Below are positions 41,786-50,058 of a stretch of 64,000 nucleotides of DNA, piece after piece. The translations under genes and the position numbers were made by a program. Under the pieces are notes generated by a model that had not been told where the DNA came from, made no database searches, and saw only the letters and a program-made list of their open reading frames with translations. The stretch is taken from the NCBI GenBank assembly GCA_003139695.1, contig PLJM01000025.1, forward strand, positions 1 to 64,000, in the 5' to 3' direction. The DNA comes from Candidatus Dormiibacterota bacterium. GTDB lineage: Bacteria; Chloroflexota; Dormibacteria; Dormibacterales; Dormibacteraceae. Each line of letters opens with the position of its first letter. Positions within the stretch are counted from its first letter, which is position 1.

Positions 41786-42147
41786 CCGCGCGCGTAGCTG
41801 CTGGCGCCGTAGAAGTCAACGACCACCACCGGTTCATCCCCGATCACCCACGCGTCGTGGCCGCTCGGAAGAGAGGTCAGGTCGCCAGGACCAGCGACGA
41901 ACTCGGTCCCGTCGTCCATCTTGATGCCGAGGCGCCCGCTGACGTGGTACTGGAAATGCGGCGCTTCGCAGCTCGCCGTCTTCGCAATCGGCTTGACGTC
42001 GTTCGACCAGCGCCAGCCGGGTTGAAGCACGAGCCGTCCGACTGCCGAGCCGCCGAGGGTGACGATCTCGGCCTGGCCGTGCGGGAACTCCCGGATCTCC
42101 TCGGGCTTGACGAAACTCTTGTGCTCGGTCGCATGCCTGATGGCCAT
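41782..42147 (-). CDS. Cupin domain protein
   Basis: ATG 42147 follows AGGAGG by about six bases. The 121-residue single cupin contains GRLVLQPGWRWSNDVKP and HFQYHVSGRLGIKMDDGTEFVAGPGDLTSLPSGHDAWV. Metal ligands of the cupin motif are only partly present (His in FQYH, SGHD). The operator-bearing promoter 42186-42214 drives it. Role unknown; linked with the NTF2-like partner. Confidence 0.83.
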   Translation of the reverse strand: MAIRHATEHKSFVKPEEIREFPHGQAEIVTLGGSAVGRLVLQPGWRWSNDVKPIAKTASCEAPHFQYHVSGRLGIKMDDGTEFVAGPGDLTSLPSGHDAWVIGDEPVVVVDFYGASSYARG

Positions 42148-42185
42148 CTCGATCCTCCTCAAATTCAAAGAAACGTCTTGTGGTA

Positions 42186-42214
42186 GTCTTACCTACTAGT
42201 AGGTAGGTTGTCAA
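42186..42214 (-). promoter_or_regulatory. Cupin promoter with palindromic operator in its spacer
   Basis: On the minus strand TTGACA (42214-42209) and TAAGAC (42191-42186) are 17 bases apart. The spacer and -10 edge hold the perfect 16-base palindrome TACCTACTAGTAGGTA (42190-42205). A TetR-family protein bound there would block RNA polymerase. Its gene starts 32 bases to the right, facing away. Confidence 0.75.
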
Positions 42215-42236
42215 GAAAGAGCTTTAAGGAGACGAT

Positions 42237-42854
42237 TTGAAGGTGACGGGGCAGACGACCACGGGCGCCGGCAGCGCGGCCAAGATCCTAGACGTCGCCG
42301 AGCGACTGGTTCAGGTGCGTGGTTTCAACGGGTTCAGCTACGCGGACGTGGCCGGCGAGCTGGGCGTCACCAAGGCGAGCCTCCACTACCACTACCCCGG
42401 CAAGGCAGAGCTGGGTGAGGCCCTGATCAACCGGTACGCAACCCGCTTCGCGGAAGCCTTGCTGACGATCGATGCCGAGTGCGCTGACGTTCCGGCCAAG
42501 CTCGCAGCGTATGCCGGCGTCTACGCCGGGGTCCTGCGGGAGCAACGGATGTGCCTGTGCGGAATGTTGGCCGCCGATTACGAAACGCTGCCGCCGGCGA
42601 TGCGTGCCGCCGTGGTTCGGTTCTTCGACGAGAACGGAGTTTGGCTGGAGCAGGTCCTGGAGCAGGGCACGATTGATGGTACCGTCCACCACGAAGGGTC
42701 GGCGCGCGATGCCGCTCAGCTGATCATCAGCACGCTGGAAGGCGCAATGCTGGTCGCCCGCCCATACGGCGATCCGGAGCGATTCCAGTCCGCCGCAGCG
42801 CGGCTTCTCGCCAACCTGACCGCCGCGTCACGCGACGGAGCAGCCTCCGCTTAA
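42237..42854 (+). CDS. TetR family repressor
   Basis: TTG 42237 follows AAGGAG by six bases. The 205 residues start with the TetR HTH (AERLVQVRGFNGFSYADVAGELGVTKASLHYHYPGKAELGEALI) and have an all-helical ligand domain with several Cys (ECADVPAK, MCLCGMLAADYE). It lies divergent from the cupin-NTF2 operon with a palindrome in between, so it probably represses that operon and itself. A similar MCLCGMLAA segment occurs in AcuR/NemR-like repressors that sense electrophiles through Cys; this is inference. Confidence 0.9.
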   Translation: MKVTGQTTTGAGSAAKILDVAERLVQVRGFNGFSYADVAGELGVTKASLHYHYPGKAELGEALINRYATRFAEALLTIDAECADVPAKLAAYAGVYAGVLREQRMCLCGMLAADYETLPPAMRAAVVRFFDENGVWLEQVLEQGTIDGTVHHEGSARDAAQLIISTLEGAMLVARPYGDPERFQSAAARLLANLTAASRDGAASA

Positions 42855-42889
42855 TTTCACCGCTGGCGACTTTTCGGATGCAGGTGTTT

Positions 42890-42963
42890 TGGAGCGGGCG
42901 ATGGGAATCGAACCCACGTAAACAGCTTGGAAGGCTGCCGCACTACCATTGTGCTACGCCCGC
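42890..42963 (-). tRNA. tRNA-Gly (anticodon TCC)
   Basis: On the minus strand: acceptor GCGGGCG/CGCCCGC, anticodon stem GCAGC/GCTGT with loop CTTCCAA, T arm GTGGGTTCGATTCCCAT, discriminator T and encoded CCA (42892-42890). Confidence 0.95.
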
Positions 42964-43037
42964 TTTGGCGCTTTGCCGGCGGCCCGAAAGGGTCTCTAGG
43001 CCGGGTCAGCAATTAGAGTACCTAGACTTCCCAGCAC

Positions 43038-43114
43038 GGCCCGGTCGTCTAGTGGACTAGGACGCAGCCCTTTCAAGGCTGATATCGCGGGTTCGAATCC
43101 CGCCCGGGCTACCA
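43038..43114 (+). tRNA. tRNA-Glu (anticodon TTC)
   Basis: GGCCCGG/CCGGGCT acceptor (G-U at the first pair), D arm GTCTAGTGGACTAGGAC, anticodon stem CAGCC/GGCTG with loop CTTTCAA, T arm GCGGGTTCGAATCCCGC, discriminator A and encoded CCA. It is on the strand opposite to its two tRNA neighbours. Confidence 0.93.
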
Positions 43115-43150
43115 GATCCCCAATTCGAGCTCGACTCCGCCTGCGTGGTT

Positions 43151-43226
43151 TGGTGGGCGGCGAGGGTTTCGAACCCCCGACCTCCAGCATGTCAAGCTGG
43201 CGCTCTTCCAACTGAGCTAGCCGCCC
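43151..43226 (-). tRNA. tRNA-Val (anticodon GAC)
   Basis: On the minus strand: acceptor GGGCGGC/GCCGCCC, D arm AGCTCAGTTGGAAGAGC, anticodon stem CCAGC/GCTGG with loop TTGACAT, T arm GGGGGTTCGAAACCCTC, discriminator A, encoded CCA. Confidence 0.95.
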
Positions 43227-43268
43227 ATGGCCGGAATGGGCACCGAGTGGACGCTTATTCTAGTTCCG

Positions 43269-45530
43269 ATGCCGCCCCATATCGGTCAGCCAATGCGCCG
43301 CGTCGAAGATGAGCGGCTCGTAACGGGAAGGGGCCGATACGCAGGGGACATCAAGTTCGTAGGACTTCTGCATATTGCGTTCGTGCGGTCGCCCATGCCT
43401 CACGCACAAATCAAGGCGATCGACACCTCCGCCGCTAGAACCATGCCAGGTGTGGTCGCGGTTTGGACAGCGTCAGACCTACCGGAGGTGGCGCCTGGCC
43501 TTAGCGATTTCGGACCCACTGGCATCGTCCAGCGCGGGAGGCCGATCCTCACGACCGACGAGGTCAACTACGTCGGCGAGGCCTACGCGGTGGTCGTTGC
43601 CGCAACCGAGTACGAGGCGCGCGATGCAGCCGAAGCGATTGCCGGCGAGCTCGACCCGCTGCCCGGAGTCGGCGACGTGATGACCGCCACCGCTGAAGGT
43701 GCGCCAAGGGTCCACGCCGACATGGAGAACAACATCGCCCAGTCCAGCTCGACAACGTTTGGCGACATCAAGGCCGCCTTCGCCGGGGACTCGGTCATCG
43801 CCCAGATCACGCTTACGACATCGCGCGTATTGGGCATCGCAATGGAGCCGCGCACAACGACCGCGAGCTATGAGGACGGCGGGCTGAAGGTCTGGACGTC
43901 AACTCAGAACATCTTCGGCGTCAGGAGCACGATCGCTTCGATCGTCGGTCTGCCTGAAGAAAAGGTGCGCGTCCTCGCGGAGGATGTCGGTGGTGGTTTC
44001 GGCGCCAAGGGCACCCCGTTTGCCGAAGAGGTGCTCACGGCTCTCGCAGCGCTGCGGCTCAAGCGTCCTGTTCGCTGGGTCGCGACGCGCAGCGAGGACG
44101 GCGCCACCACTGCCCAGGGCCACGGCTCAGTGATCGAGCTCGAGCTTGCCGCATCCCCCGAAGGAAAGCTGCGAGGACTGCGCGGGCGCCTCGTTCACGA
44201 CATCGGCGCGTACTCGGGTTCGGGCGCCGGACAACCCGGAATCATCATCCCGCACATGGTCTCGGCCTACGTGCTGCCGGCCATGGACATCGAAGCCGAG
44301 CTGGTCTACACGAATACGGTGCCCACCGGCTTCATCAGGGGTGGTGGCCGCCCGCTGGGCAACTATGGGATGGAGCGCGTCATGGACCGACTTGCGCGCA
44401 AGCTGGGCATCGACCCCGCAACGATTCGCAAGCGCAACCTGATCAAGCCGGAGCAGATCCCCTACACGACGGGCATACCAGCCGGACGCAGCGGATACGT
44501 GTACGACAGCGGCAACTATCCACGGCTGCTCGAGCTCGCCCTCGACAAGCTCGCCTATGACGAGGGCCGCGACCGCGGCCGGGACGGCAAGCTGGTCGGC
44601 TACGGCATCGCCTGCTGCGTCGAATCGACGTCGTTCGGACGCGGCGAGCCGGCAAAGCTCCGCATCGACAAGGACGGGACCGCACGGCTCTTCGTGGGCT
44701 CGACCCCGCAAGGCCAGGGCCACCAGACCATCGTGGCGCAGGTGGCGGCCGAGAGGCTCGGTTGGCCGCTCGACAAGATCAAGGTGACTGCGGGCGACAC
44801 GCACCACGTTCCGTTCGCCCTCCTCACGGCGGGAAGCCGAAGCGCGGTGATGATAGGCAACGCCACCGCTCGGGCAGCGACGGCGATGCGCAAGCGGTTG
44901 CTCGAGCGCGCGGGCGAGGTCTTGGAAGCCGATGTGCAGGACCTGGTGCTGACCGAAGGGTTCATCGAGGTTCGCGGCGCTCCCGCCAAGCGGGTGCCGG
45001 CCACGGATATGGTCCCCGACGAAGGTCTCGAGGTGCTGGAGACCTTCGACCCCGGCCGGCCTCTCACGTTTTCGAGCGGATGCCACGCGGCGGTCGTCTC
45101 GGTCGACCCCGAAACCGGCCAGGTCGATGTGCTGCGCTACGTGATCGTTCACGACACTGGGAAAGCGATCAACACCATGCTCGTCGAGGGTCAGATGCAC
45201 GGCGGGTACGCACACGGGCTTGGGTACGCGCTTTACGAGGCTGCGCTATACGAGCCCGACGGAAATTTCCGCAGCGCGAGCCTTCTCGACTACACGATCG
45301 TCAGCACCGGCGAGGTGACTGTGATCCCCTCGCTTATCCACGTCGATACGCCGACCGATACCAACGCCGAGGGGTTCAAGGGCGCAGGCGAGAGCGGGAC
45401 GATCCCGGTTCCCGCGACCATCGCCAATGCGGTTGAGGATGCTCTGCGCAAACGAAACCCCGACTTGGTGGTCGATCGCCTCCCGATCACGCCCGATCGG
45501 ATCGTCGAGATGCTCGACCCTGGGAACTGA
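43269..45530 (+). CDS. Xanthine dehydrogenase-family molybdopterin-binding subunit
   Basis: ATG 43269 gives 753 residues of the large molybdenum-cofactor subunit of the xanthine oxidase family. It starts GQPMRRVEDERLVTGRGRYAGDI, has GGGFGAKG (Moco loop), TGFIRGGGRPLGNYGMER where the active-site loop differs from CO dehydrogenase, TPQGQGHQT, and the C-terminal GVGE-like GFKGAGESGTIP with the catalytic Glu. The FAD and 2Fe-2S subunits that normally accompany it are absent from the window, so it is an orphan or interacts with distant partners. The substrate is unknown. The upstream tRNA-Val leaves no room for the longer frame. Confidence 0.9.
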   Translation: MPPHIGQPMRRVEDERLVTGRGRYAGDIKFVGLLHIAFVRSPMPHAQIKAIDTSAARTMPGVVAVWTASDLPEVAPGLSDFGPTGIVQRGRPILTTDEVNYVGEAYAVVVAATEYEARDAAEAIAGELDPLPGVGDVMTATAEGAPRVHADMENNIAQSSSTTFGDIKAAFAGDSVIAQITLTTSRVLGIAMEPRTTTASYEDGGLKVWTSTQNIFGVRSTIASIVGLPEEKVRVLAEDVGGGFGAKGTPFAEEVLTALAALRLKRPVRWVATRSEDGATTAQGHGSVIELELAASPEGKLRGLRGRLVHDIGAYSGSGAGQPGIIIPHMVSAYVLPAMDIEAELVYTNTVPTGFIRGGGRPLGNYGMERVMDRLARKLGIDPATIRKRNLIKPEQIPYTTGIPAGRSGYVYDSGNYPRLLELALDKLAYDEGRDRGRDGKLVGYGIACCVESTSFGRGEPAKLRIDKDGTARLFVGSTPQGQGHQTIVAQVAAERLGWPLDKIKVTAGDTHHVPFALLTAGSRSAVMIGNATARAATAMRKRLLERAGEVLEADVQDLVLTEGFIEVRGAPAKRVPATDMVPDEGLEVLETFDPGRPLTFSSGCHAAVVSVDPETGQVDVLRYVIVHDTGKAINTMLVEGQMHGGYAHGLGYALYEAALYEPDGNFRSASLLDYTIVSTGEVTVIPSLIHVDTPTDTNAEGFKGAGESGTIPVPATIANAVEDALRKRNPDLVVDRLPITPDRIVEMLDPGN

Positions 45531-46779
45531 GCCGCCACTCGGGACGCCATCCTCTCGTCCGGACCTTCCCTCGAAGGGAGAGGGGACTTCGACTGTCGAC
45601 TGGAAGCGCAACCTCGCAGCGCTCTGGTTTGCCGAGTTCACCGCGATCTTCGGGTTCAGCTTCGCTTTCCCCTTTCTGTCGATCTTCATATCGCAGGACC
45701 TCGGGGTGCACGCCGGCCGCGACCTCGACCTCTGGACTGCCGCGGCCGGCAGCGTCTCAGGTCTCTCGATGGCTGTGGCGAGCCCGATCTGGGGGATACT
45801 CGGCGATCGATTTGGGCGCAAGCCGATGCTCCTGCGCTCGATGGTCGGCGGCGCGATCACCGTCGGCTTGATCTATTTCGTGCAGACCCCGGACCAGCTT
45901 GTGATCCTTCGCTTCTTGCAGGGTGCGACCAGTGGAACCGTGGCTGCGGCGACCGCGCTGGTCGCTGTCGAGACGCCACGCAATCGTGTCGGCTGGGCGC
46001 TCGGGGTCGTCACCTCAGCAGTGGCGCTGGGCAGCGCGATTGGCCCGGTCGTTGGCGGCCTGGCCGCGTCGCTGGTCGGGCTCCGGCTCGTCTTTCTCGG
46101 GGGCGGCGTCCTCCTATTGATATCGACGATCCCTGTCTTCATGATCGTGCGCGAGAGCCCGCTGCGGCGGCGCGATCCAGCCCGCGCCAGCACCCTTGCA
46201 CTGATCGGTCAGCGACCGGGCGCCCGGCGAGCGCTTGCGGGATTGATCGCTGCGCAGGGCATCACCAGCGTCGCCAACAGCGCGATTCAGATACTCGTCG
46301 TGTTGAGGCTGCTCGAGATGGTGGGGCAGGCAGTGGCGGCGATCACTGGAATCGCGTTCGGCCTGTCCGGAGTCGCGACCAGCGGGGCGGCGATCTTCTA
46401 CACGGTGGTGACGAGGCGCATCGGTTACGTGCGCACCACCGTCATGGCCGCGGTTCTGATGTCTGTGGCAATCGCGTTGATCGCGGTCGCGCCGTGGGTT
46501 GCGGTTGTGGTCGGCGCGATCGCCTTGAACGGCCTCCTGAGCGGCGTGATCGTCCCGGCCACCGCGAGCATGATCGGCCTCGAGACCCCAAGCGAGGCAC
46601 AGAGCACTGTCTTCGGAATCAACGCCAGCTCGGTGGCCTTTGGCTTCTTCCTTGGGCCGCTCATCGCCGGGGGCGTTGCGGCCACTGAAGGCGTGCCTGC
46701 GGCGATTGGCGTCATCGCCGTCATCGCCTTGGGACTGGCGGTGCTCCTGGCCACGGCCACGCGGGAGCCCTCGCGCTAG
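45427..46779 (+). CDS. MFS transporter (start uncertain)
   Basis: The 12-helix major facilitator begins at about WKRNLAALWFAEFTAIFGFSFAFPF (near 45597), with the MFS motif SPIWGILGDRFGRKP in loop 2-3. The frame is intact to the stop, but the only ATG/GTG/TTG before the first helix is at 45427, inside the molybdopterin gene (104-base overlap), giving a 57-residue non-homologous leader that includes a hairpin repeat. A non-standard start closer to the helix is likely. Related proteins are drug or metabolite exporters; substrate unknown. Confidence 0.8.
   Translation: MRLRMLCANETPTWWSIASRSRPIGSSRCSTLGTEPPLGTPSSRPDLPSKGEGTSTVDWKRNLAALWFAEFTAIFGFSFAFPFLSIFISQDLGVHAGRDLDLWTAAAGSVSGLSMAVASPIWGILGDRFGRKPMLLRSMVGGAITVGLIYFVQTPDQLVILRFLQGATSGTVAAATALVAVETPRNRVGWALGVVTSAVALGSAIGPVVGGLAASLVGLRLVFLGGGVLLLISTIPVFMIVRESPLRRRDPARASTLALIGQRPGARRALAGLIAAQGITSVANSAIQILVVLRLLEMVGQAVAAITGIAFGLSGVATSGAAIFYTVVTRRIGYVRTTVMAAVLMSVAIALIAVAPWVAVVVGAIALNGLLSGVIVPATASMIGLETPSEAQSTVFGINASSVAFGFFLGPLIAGGVAATEGVPAAIGVIAVIALGLAVLLATATREPSR
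45551..45587 (+). repeat. Short hairpin repeat at the 5' end of the MFS gene
   Basis: CCTTCCCTCGAAGGGAGAGG forms a stem around a TCGA loop with adjacent CCTCTCGTCCGG. It resembles short GC-rich palindromes scattered in this genome and lies between the molybdopterin gene stop and the first recognisable MFS codons. Confidence 0.5.
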
Positions 46780-46994
46780 CACGCGTCGGTATGAGATGGA
46801 ACCTGGCGGTTCCGTCTGCGCGCAAAGCGGCGTTGAGGATGGGCCTTACTGAATGCATCGAGCGTGCGGCTTCGCCGCAGGCTCTGCTCTCCTTCCCGCG
46901 ATTTATTACGAATTGGCTTCTCCACGCGACGCTTGGCGGGAGTAAGAAATAAAGTCATGGCCGGGGGGGACCCCGGCCAACCCTGCCGCGCTAG
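46780..46994 (+). repeat. Structured 3'-end element, copy E
   Basis: It starts after the MFS stop with AGATGGAACC/GGTTCCGTCT, has the long middle segment of subtype 2 (GCGTTGAGGATGGGCCTTAC, TGAATGCATCGAGCG, GTGCGGCTTCGCCGCAGGC), then ATTACGAATTGG, CTTCTCC/GGGAG and AAAGTCATGGCCGGGG/CCCCGGCCAACCCTGCCGCGCTAG. No gene is present between 46780 and 47012. Confidence 0.8.
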
Positions 46995-47012
46995 CTTTCG
47001 TATCTTGGGTCA

Positions 47013-47612
47013 GTGAAACAGCTCGGGCTGGCGCTGGCGGTCGTTGCCCTGTGTGCCTGCGGGTCGGCTGATGCGGGCACCCCTCTGATCTCGACTGCCC
47101 CAGGCTGCGACAATGAGATTCGAACCTGCATGGACCAGAGAACCACTCCGCCACCAATGGTGATCGATGTCACGAAGAAGTACTCGGCGACGGTGCACAC
47201 CAACCGGGGCGACTTCGTGATCGCGCTCGTGGATCCAAAGATCGCGCCTCAGACGGTCAATAACTTCGTCTACCTGTCTCAGAACCACTACTACGACGGC
47301 TTGAAGTTCCATCGGGTCGTACCCGGCTTCGTCGTCCAGGGTGGCGACCCCCTCGGCAACGGAACGGGTGGACCTGCGTACAAGCTGCCGGACGAGACCA
47401 ATCCATCTAAGTGGCCGCGCGGGACGGCCGGCATGGCCTCCAGCTCGGCCGGAGTAAGTGGGTCCCAGTTCTTCATCACCATCGGCGACGCGCCTTTTCT
47501 CGCCACTGGCGGCGTCTACAACCACTTCGGTCAGATCACCTCGGGGATGGAAGTCCTCGACAAGATTCAGCAGGGCGACAAAATGACCTCCATCGACATC
47601 ACGGTCTCGTGA
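47013..47612 (+). CDS. Cyclophilin-type peptidyl-prolyl isomerase lipoprotein
   Basis: GTG 47013 gives 199 residues: lipoprotein signal ending ALCACGS (Cys about 13-15), a linker with two Cys (GCDNEIRTCMDQ), then a cyclophilin domain (about 48-195; FHRVVPGFVVQGGDPLGNGTGGPAYKLPDE, FFITIGDAP). Homologues catalyse proline isomerisation in secreted proteins. The stop overlaps the start of an FKBP gene, giving two distinct PPIase lipoproteins from one mRNA. Confidence 0.9.
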   Translation: MKQLGLALAVVALCACGSADAGTPLISTAPGCDNEIRTCMDQRTTPPPMVIDVTKKYSATVHTNRGDFVIALVDPKIAPQTVNNFVYLSQNHYYDGLKFHRVVPGFVVQGGDPLGNGTGGPAYKLPDETNPSKWPRGTAGMASSSAGVSGSQFFITIGDAPFLATGGVYNHFGQITSGMEVLDKIQQGDKMTSIDITVS

Positions 47613-48238
47613 GAGGGGCGTTTCTAGCCTTAGCCGCCGTGACTGCGCTGGCGGCAGCGTCCTGTGGCTATGCAGATCCCTACGTGACCAGCGGACCCGT
47701 CGCGAACGAGAGCCCCGCTGCTGCAGCGCCGTCCCCGTCTCCGAGCCCATCCCCAGGCGCCGACGACTTCAACTCGGGCGCGGGTCTGCCGGTGGTGACC
47801 TATCCGGACGGGCTCCAGATCATCGACCTCAAGGTGGGCACTGGCGCAGTTGCAGTCAGCGGGAAGCAAGTGACAATGCAATACACGGGCTGGCTGACCA
47901 CCGGTCCCCCTCCCTTCGACACGAGCCGTCAGACCGGCCGGTCCCCAATCGTTTTCACGCTCTACGCGACTCCTGACCAGGTTATCCCCGGCTGGGACGA
48001 GGGGATCGCTGGAATGAAAGTGGGCGGCAGACGCAAGCTGACCATCCCCCCGGACCAAGCGTATGGGGTGACCGGTCAGACCGATCCGAACACTGGTGCC
48101 GTGGTGATCCCGCCGAATGCCACCCTGGTCTTCGAGGTGGAGCTCCTCAAGGTCGAGAAGGCGCCCCCACCGACGCCGATACCATCACCAAGCCCAAGCC
48201 CAAGCCCAACCCCAAGCCCGAGCCCGACGCCAAGCTAA
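47609..48238 (+). CDS. FKBP-type peptidyl-prolyl isomerase lipoprotein
   Basis: GTG 47609 overlaps the cyclophilin TGA as GTGA. The 209-residue protein has a lipobox AAASCGY, a Ser/Pro linker (SPSPSPSPG), an FKBP domain (about 65-175; VTMQYTGWL, QVIPGWDEGIAGMKVGGRRKLTIPPDQAYG) and a C-terminal Pro-Ser repeat. The longer upstream frame inside the cyclophilin gene is rejected. It acts outside the membrane on folding proteins. Confidence 0.92.
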   Translation: MRGAFLALAAVTALAAASCGYADPYVTSGPVANESPAAAAPSPSPSPSPGADDFNSGAGLPVVTYPDGLQIIDLKVGTGAVAVSGKQVTMQYTGWLTTGPPPFDTSRQTGRSPIVFTLYATPDQVIPGWDEGIAGMKVGGRRKLTIPPDQAYGVTGQTDPNTGAVVIPPNATLVFEVELLKVEKAPPPTPIPSPSPSPSPTPSPSPTPS

Positions 48239-48260
48239 ACCCCGTAAACGAGAGTGCCCG

Positions 48261-48480
48261 CTAGCGCGGCAGGGTTGGCCGGGGTCCCCCCGGCCATACC
48301 TTTGTTTCCTCGGCTGCCAAACGTGGCGTTGAGAAACTAATTCGTAATTAATCCCATCCCGGGAGTAAGAGCGCCCGGCCTATTGATCGTTAGGGTTTAA
48401 GTCTCTAGGTAATTCAGGCCGGGGTCCACGCGCGAAGCGCCTGGCGATGAGAGGAGACCGACTGGTCTTCTCTCATACGT
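48261..48480 (-). repeat. Structured 3'-end element, copy F (minus strand)
   Basis: This copy is inverted, following the minus-strand cupredoxin gene. From its 5' end it has GAGAAGACC/GGTCTCCTCTC, GCGCTTCGCGC, then a divergent middle, GGGATTAATTACGAATTAG in part, and the core GGCCGGGG/CCCCGGCCAACCCTGCCGCGCTAG. It is the only copy in reverse orientation and also the only one behind a minus-strand gene. Confidence 0.75.
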
Positions 48481-48843
48481 TTACGTGACGGTGAGCGTTC
48501 CGTGCATCCCGGAGGCCTCGTGCCCCGGCTGGTCGCAGAAGATCGTGTAGGTGCCCGCGGCGATGGTGACGGTGAACACAGTGCTGTCCCCCGCCGACAC
48601 GAGCTCGCTCCTGCCGATCGTCTTGCCGGAGCTGTCGCGAATGGCCATGTCGTGCGAGGTCCCGCTGCCATCGTTGACCAGGAAAAACACGACCTGGCCG
48701 GCAGCGACATTGATGTCACTCGGAGTGAACTTGAACTCCGTCATCGAAACCTTGGTCGACCCTGCAGGTTGAGGTGACGAGCTTCCGCCACCGCAGCCAG
48801 AGAGAAGCGCGAGCGTCAGCAGCGCGACGACTACGGCTCTCAC
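48481..48843 (-). CDS. Cupredoxin (blue-copper) lipoprotein
   Basis: GTG 48843 overlaps the ctaE stop as GTGA. The 120-residue protein has a lipobox LLSGCGG (Cys about 15) and a plastocyanin-like domain with copper ligands His (GTSHDMAI), Cys (FCDQPGH), His and Met (GHEASGMHG). It probably carries electrons to or from the aa3 oxidase encoded in the same operon. Confidence 0.9.
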   Translation of the reverse strand: MRAVVVALLTLALLSGCGGGSSSPQPAGSTKVSMTEFKFTPSDINVAAGQVVFFLVNDGSGTSHDMAIRDSSGKTIGRSELVSAGDSTVFTVTIAAGTYTIFCDQPGHEASGMHGTLTVT

Positions 48844-49478
48844 GGGTGGTAGGCGACCCCCACATAAAGGATGAGGAACAGGAAGAACCACACGACGTCG
48901 ACGAAGTGCCAGTAAAGGGTGACCGCAGCCACGCCGACGTGGTGCTGCGAGTTGAACTGCCCTTTGGCGGCTCGATAAAGGATCAACGTGAGCAAGACCA
49001 GCCCGCCCAGCACGTGGGCTCCGTGGAAGCCGGTCATGATGAAAAAGGCGCTGGCGAACTGGTTGACCTGGAGGTTCAGACCGCGTGAGAAAGCGGAGAT
49101 GAACTCGTACAGCTGGCCGAACTCGAAGGCTAGACCAAGGAGGACAGTCGCCGTCCAAAGAATGAAGAATCGGCGACGGTTGTCGCGCGCTATCGCGTCT
49201 GCCGCGAAGTGGCAGGTGAAAGCACTCGAGAACAGGACGACCGTGTTGATTATGGGGATGGGCGCAACGGCGACGTAGAACTCTTTGGCGCCGGCCGGCG
49301 GCGTCGGCGGCCACGTGGCGTGCGAGCCGAACATGTAGAAGTACACCGCAAAGAGGCTCCCGAAGAACATCACCTCGGAGGCCAGGAAGATGTACATGCC
49401 CATCATCCCGGGCTTGATCGCCGGGTACTCGGGAACCGGCTCGTGCACCGGCTGATGCTGCATCGTGGCCACAGCCAT
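48840..49478 (-). CDS. ctaE: Cytochrome c oxidase subunit III
   Basis: The 212-residue protein has five to six helices and the subunit III signatures MMGMYIFLASEVMFFGSLFAVYFYMF, GFHGAHVLGG and LYWHFVDVVWFFLFLILY. It lies in a minus-strand unit with a zinc-ribbon subunit before and a cupredoxin after it; subunits II and I are encoded divergently. Confidence 0.95.
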   Translation of the reverse strand: MAVATMQHQPVHEPVPEYPAIKPGMMGMYIFLASEVMFFGSLFAVYFYMFGSHATWPPTPPAGAKEFYVAVAPIPIINTVVLFSSAFTCHFAADAIARDNRRRFFILWTATVLLGLAFEFGQLYEFISAFSRGLNLQVNQFASAFFIMTGFHGAHVLGGLVLLTLILYRAAKGQFNSQHHVGVAAVTLYWHFVDVVWFFLFLILYVGVAYHP

Positions 49479-49969
49479 CAGTGATGCACCTCCGCGCCAG
49501 CCTCAACGCTGTCGCCTGGATACATCTTCACGTCCTCGACCAGCACCCACCCGGCGACTCCATACAGGAAGATCACGCCCCCGATCACGGCGAGAGTGAT
49601 TCGCGTCGTCGAGGAGAACGGGATGGCCCCGAGCCCGAGGAACAAGATGCCCAGGCAGATGATGAAGGGCCAGCTGCTGTTCGGGAACAGATGGATGCCG
49701 AGCTCGCGGGCGCGAGCCGCGAAGTCGACGGTGTTGTCGATGTGCTGGGGAATCTCGAGGTCAAACCTCGAGGCCGGCGCTCGCGCGGGGTCGGCCGCGC
49801 GCCAGGCCAAAAAGGCAGCGGATGCAGCACGGCTGGAAGGCCACAGCTGGTAGCCGCAGTTGCGGCAGAACTCGTCGAAGCGGGCCGTTCTCAGCCCGCA
49901 TCGCGGGCAGTCCACCGCAAGGCTTGGGTTCGACACATCGACATATCGAGACTTCTTCGCTGCCGTCAC
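49478..49969 (-). CDS. Zinc-ribbon membrane protein of the oxidase cluster (subunit IV-like)
   Basis: The 163 residues have a zinc ribbon CPRCGLRTARFDEFCRNCG (about 21-39), a hydrophilic middle and two transmembrane helices (about 100-120 and 125-145). It is coupled to ctaE as TGATG. Small two-helix subunits of actinobacterial aa3 oxidases (CtaF type) fill a similar place, but the zinc ribbon head is not usual, so a role in assembly is also possible. Confidence 0.7.
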   Translation of the reverse strand: MTAAKKSRYVDVSNPSLAVDCPRCGLRTARFDEFCRNCGYQLWPSSRAASAAFLAWRAADPARAPASRFDLEIPQHIDNTVDFAARARELGIHLFPNSSWPFIICLGILFLGLGAIPFSSTTRITLAVIGGVIFLYGVAGWVLVEDVKMYPGDSVEAGAEVHH

Positions 49970-50058
49970 AGTCGATTTTGGATTCTATAGGGTTCCCACC
50001 GTCTCCCGACAGTCGTGCCAGCGGACGCCCCCGATCCCCGGCCCTATCGCTGATGGGG

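Noticed and set aside
42890-43226. The three tRNAs as a prophage or integrative-element attachment site
   Set aside because: No integrase gene or duplicated tRNA end lies nearby; all genes around are ordinary chromosomal ones.
43269-45530. Form I or II CO dehydrogenase large subunit
   Set aside because: The active-site loop reads FIRGGGRP instead of AYxCSFR or AYRGAGR, and the coxM and coxS partners are absent.
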